Source: Chloroflexota bacterium (lineage in GTDB: Bacteria > Chloroflexota > Dehalococcoidia > Tepidiformales > Tepidiformaceae). Taken from it: a stretch of 5,556 nucleotides of DNA. Below are positions 4,593-5,556 of the stretch, in pieces (positions within the stretch are counted from its first letter, which is position 1; every line of letters starts with the position of its first letter). Under the pieces are notes generated by a model that had not been told where the DNA came from, did not search any database, and saw only the letters and a program-made list of their open reading frames with translations. The DNA is taken from the NCBI GenBank assembly GCA_025350285.1, contig JANXYE010000067.1, positions 1-5,556 on the forward strand, read 5' to 3'. The position numbers were made by a program, and so were the translations under genes.

Positions 4593-5556
4593 ATGACCGA
4601 CGCATTCCCTGAATTCGAACTCCCGAAGGGCCTCGACGATGTCGATGCGGCCTTCATGACCAGGGTGCTGCGCCGTAGCGGCGTGATCACCGCGACGAAC
4701 GAGGTCGTCTCCCAGGAGGAGAAGGGCGTTGGCATGACGGCCGGCTACTTCTCGGAGATCAAGAAGGTCAAGTGCACCTACAGGGAGCCAACCGGCGCCC
4801 CGGACTCCTTCGTCGTGAAAGCGTGGCCATCCCTTGAGTTGATGCCGAAGGACGCCATCAAGGCCATGTTCATCAAGGATATCAAGGCGTACCTCTTTCC
4901 ATCTGAACGCTTCTATCCGCGCCCAAGGGCCTTGCTGGCCGCGTTCGACGAGCCTAATGATCGCTGGGCGTTGGTCATGGAAGACGCCGACAGCTTCGCC
5001 GAGCACAAGGTCCACGAGCGCGAGCTGACCATGGACGAGCTGATGAAGATGGTGCCGAAGTTGGTGGATGTGGCCGTAGCATGGGAGGGCTGCCACGAAG
5101 GCGAGAAGGCCGAACAGCTCGCGGATCTGGCTGTCGATTTCTGGGCATCGGACGCGAACCTCGCGCTGTACAAGGCGGTGATGCCCGGGGGAGCCAAACT
5201 GTTCGACAAGTTCACGACGATCGAGGGCTCGACCGTTGTCGGCGCGCCCACATGGGACGCCTACCTCGGTGGGGCCGGCATCGGCGAAATGTTCACGAAG
5301 AAGATAGACGCGTTTTTCGAGCGCGCCCACCCGGCACGGGGCGCCACCTGCACGCTCGCACACGGCGACCTGCGCGGTGACAATATCTTCTTCTGCGACT
5401 CGAGCGCCGCGTACCCGGATGGTTGGCTGTGTATCGACTTCCAGCTCCTGTTCAGGGGCCCCGTTCCCTCGGACCTGGCCTATCTGATGGGCAGCGGTTC
5501 GGTGCTCCCGGAGGTGTACACGGGCGACAACCTGCACAGGGTCCTGCGGTCGTTTT
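4593..5556 (+). CDS. Phosphotransferase, ecdysteroid-kinase-like / APH fold (3' end outside window)
   Basis: The frame is open from ATG 4593 through the right edge, giving 321 residues with no stop; the C terminus is missing. The order of motifs is that of the EcKinase-like branch of the APH/choline-kinase fold: a GVGMTAGYFSEIKKVKCTY nucleotide-loop region (45-63), the ATP-binding Lys76 in DSFVVK (71-76), a helix with F93..D96...Y100 where the family usually has F..E...Y, a hinge LVMED (127-131), the catalytic loop HGDLRGDN (257-264; Asp259 base, Asn264 metal ligand), and the metal-binding IDFQ (281-284; Asp282), followed by SDLAYLMGSG (293-302), which fits the family's DL.YLl.sS. It should transfer phosphate from ATP to the hydroxyl of a small, perhaps sterol-like or xenobiotic, molecule in the cytoplasm; the substrate is unknown. 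GGAG 7 bases upstream supports the start; an in-frame ATG at 4557 would add 12 residues. Confidence 0.88.
   Translation, partial: MTDAFPEFELPKGLDDVDAAFMTRVLRRSGVITATNEVVSQEEKGVGMTAGYFSEIKKVKCTYREPTGAPDSFVVKAWPSLELMPKDAIKAMFIKDIKAYLFPSERFYPRPRALLAAFDEPNDRWALVMEDADSFAEHKVHERELTMDELMKMVPKLVDVAVAWEGCHEGEKAEQLADLAVDFWASDANLALYKAVMPGGAKLFDKFTTIEGSTVVGAPTWDAYLGGAGIGEMFTKKIDAFFERAHPARGATCTLAHGDLRGDNIFFCDSSAAYPDGWLCIDFQLLFRGPVPSDLAYLMGSGSVLPEVYTGDNLHRVLRSF

Noticed and set aside
4434..5537. Minus-strand open frame of 367 codons opposite the kinase gene
   Set aside because: It lies antisense to a frame with clear kinase motifs (HGDLRGDN, IDFQ). Its translation is Arg/His/Gly-rich with no recognisable domain, as expected for a shadow frame in GC-rich DNA.

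Overview
This is a GC-rich window, roughly two thirds G+C by eye. Codons ending in G or C dominate all five genes. The style is that of a free-living or environmental bacterium. The mix of a DHA3-type MFS exporter, a flavin reductase-like protein and an ecdysteroid-kinase-like phosphotransferase, together with intergenic CCAAG/CTTGG hairpins, makes me lean towards an uncultured Chloroflexota (Dehalococcoidia-like) or an actinobacterial-style genome. That placement is a weak inference; there is no rRNA or marker gene to settle it.

All five protein genes are on the + strand. From left to right they are: (1) the 3' part of a large membrane protein resembling an ABC-2 type exporter permease (open at the left edge, stop at 1378); (2) a complete 12-helix MFS exporter (1540-2811); (3) a complete alpha/beta hydrolase with an intact Ser-Asp-His triad (2994-3785); (4) a 161-residue flavin reductase-like, FMN-binding split-barrel protein (3965-4450); (5) the first 321 residues of an aminoglycoside-phosphotransferase/EcKinase-like small-molecule kinase (4593 to the right edge, still open).

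The genes do not overlap. They are separated by 142-182 bp, so this looks like a series of separately controlled co-directional units rather than one tight operon. The gaps are not empty. The first two (after the permease and after the MFS gene) each hold a large CCAAG/CTTGG inverted repeat just behind the stop codon; the two are clearly related to each other. A tandem 12-bp repeat lies just upstream of the MFS start. The last two gaps each hold a GGYGTATWSTCC box with inverted-repeat flanks, containing a -10-like TATACT or TATTGT. Shine-Dalgarno sites are good for genes 3, 4 and 5 and poor or absent for the MFS gene.

Functionally, two exporters, a hydrolase, a flavin reductase and a phosphotransferase of the sterol/xenobiotic-kinase type would fit export or modification of small hydrophobic molecules. 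Nothing in the window proves that the five work together. I do not see a defence system, mobile element, CRISPR array or RNA gene. The regulatory and repeat signals in the gaps, and the EcKinase-like gene, are the parts most worth a second look.
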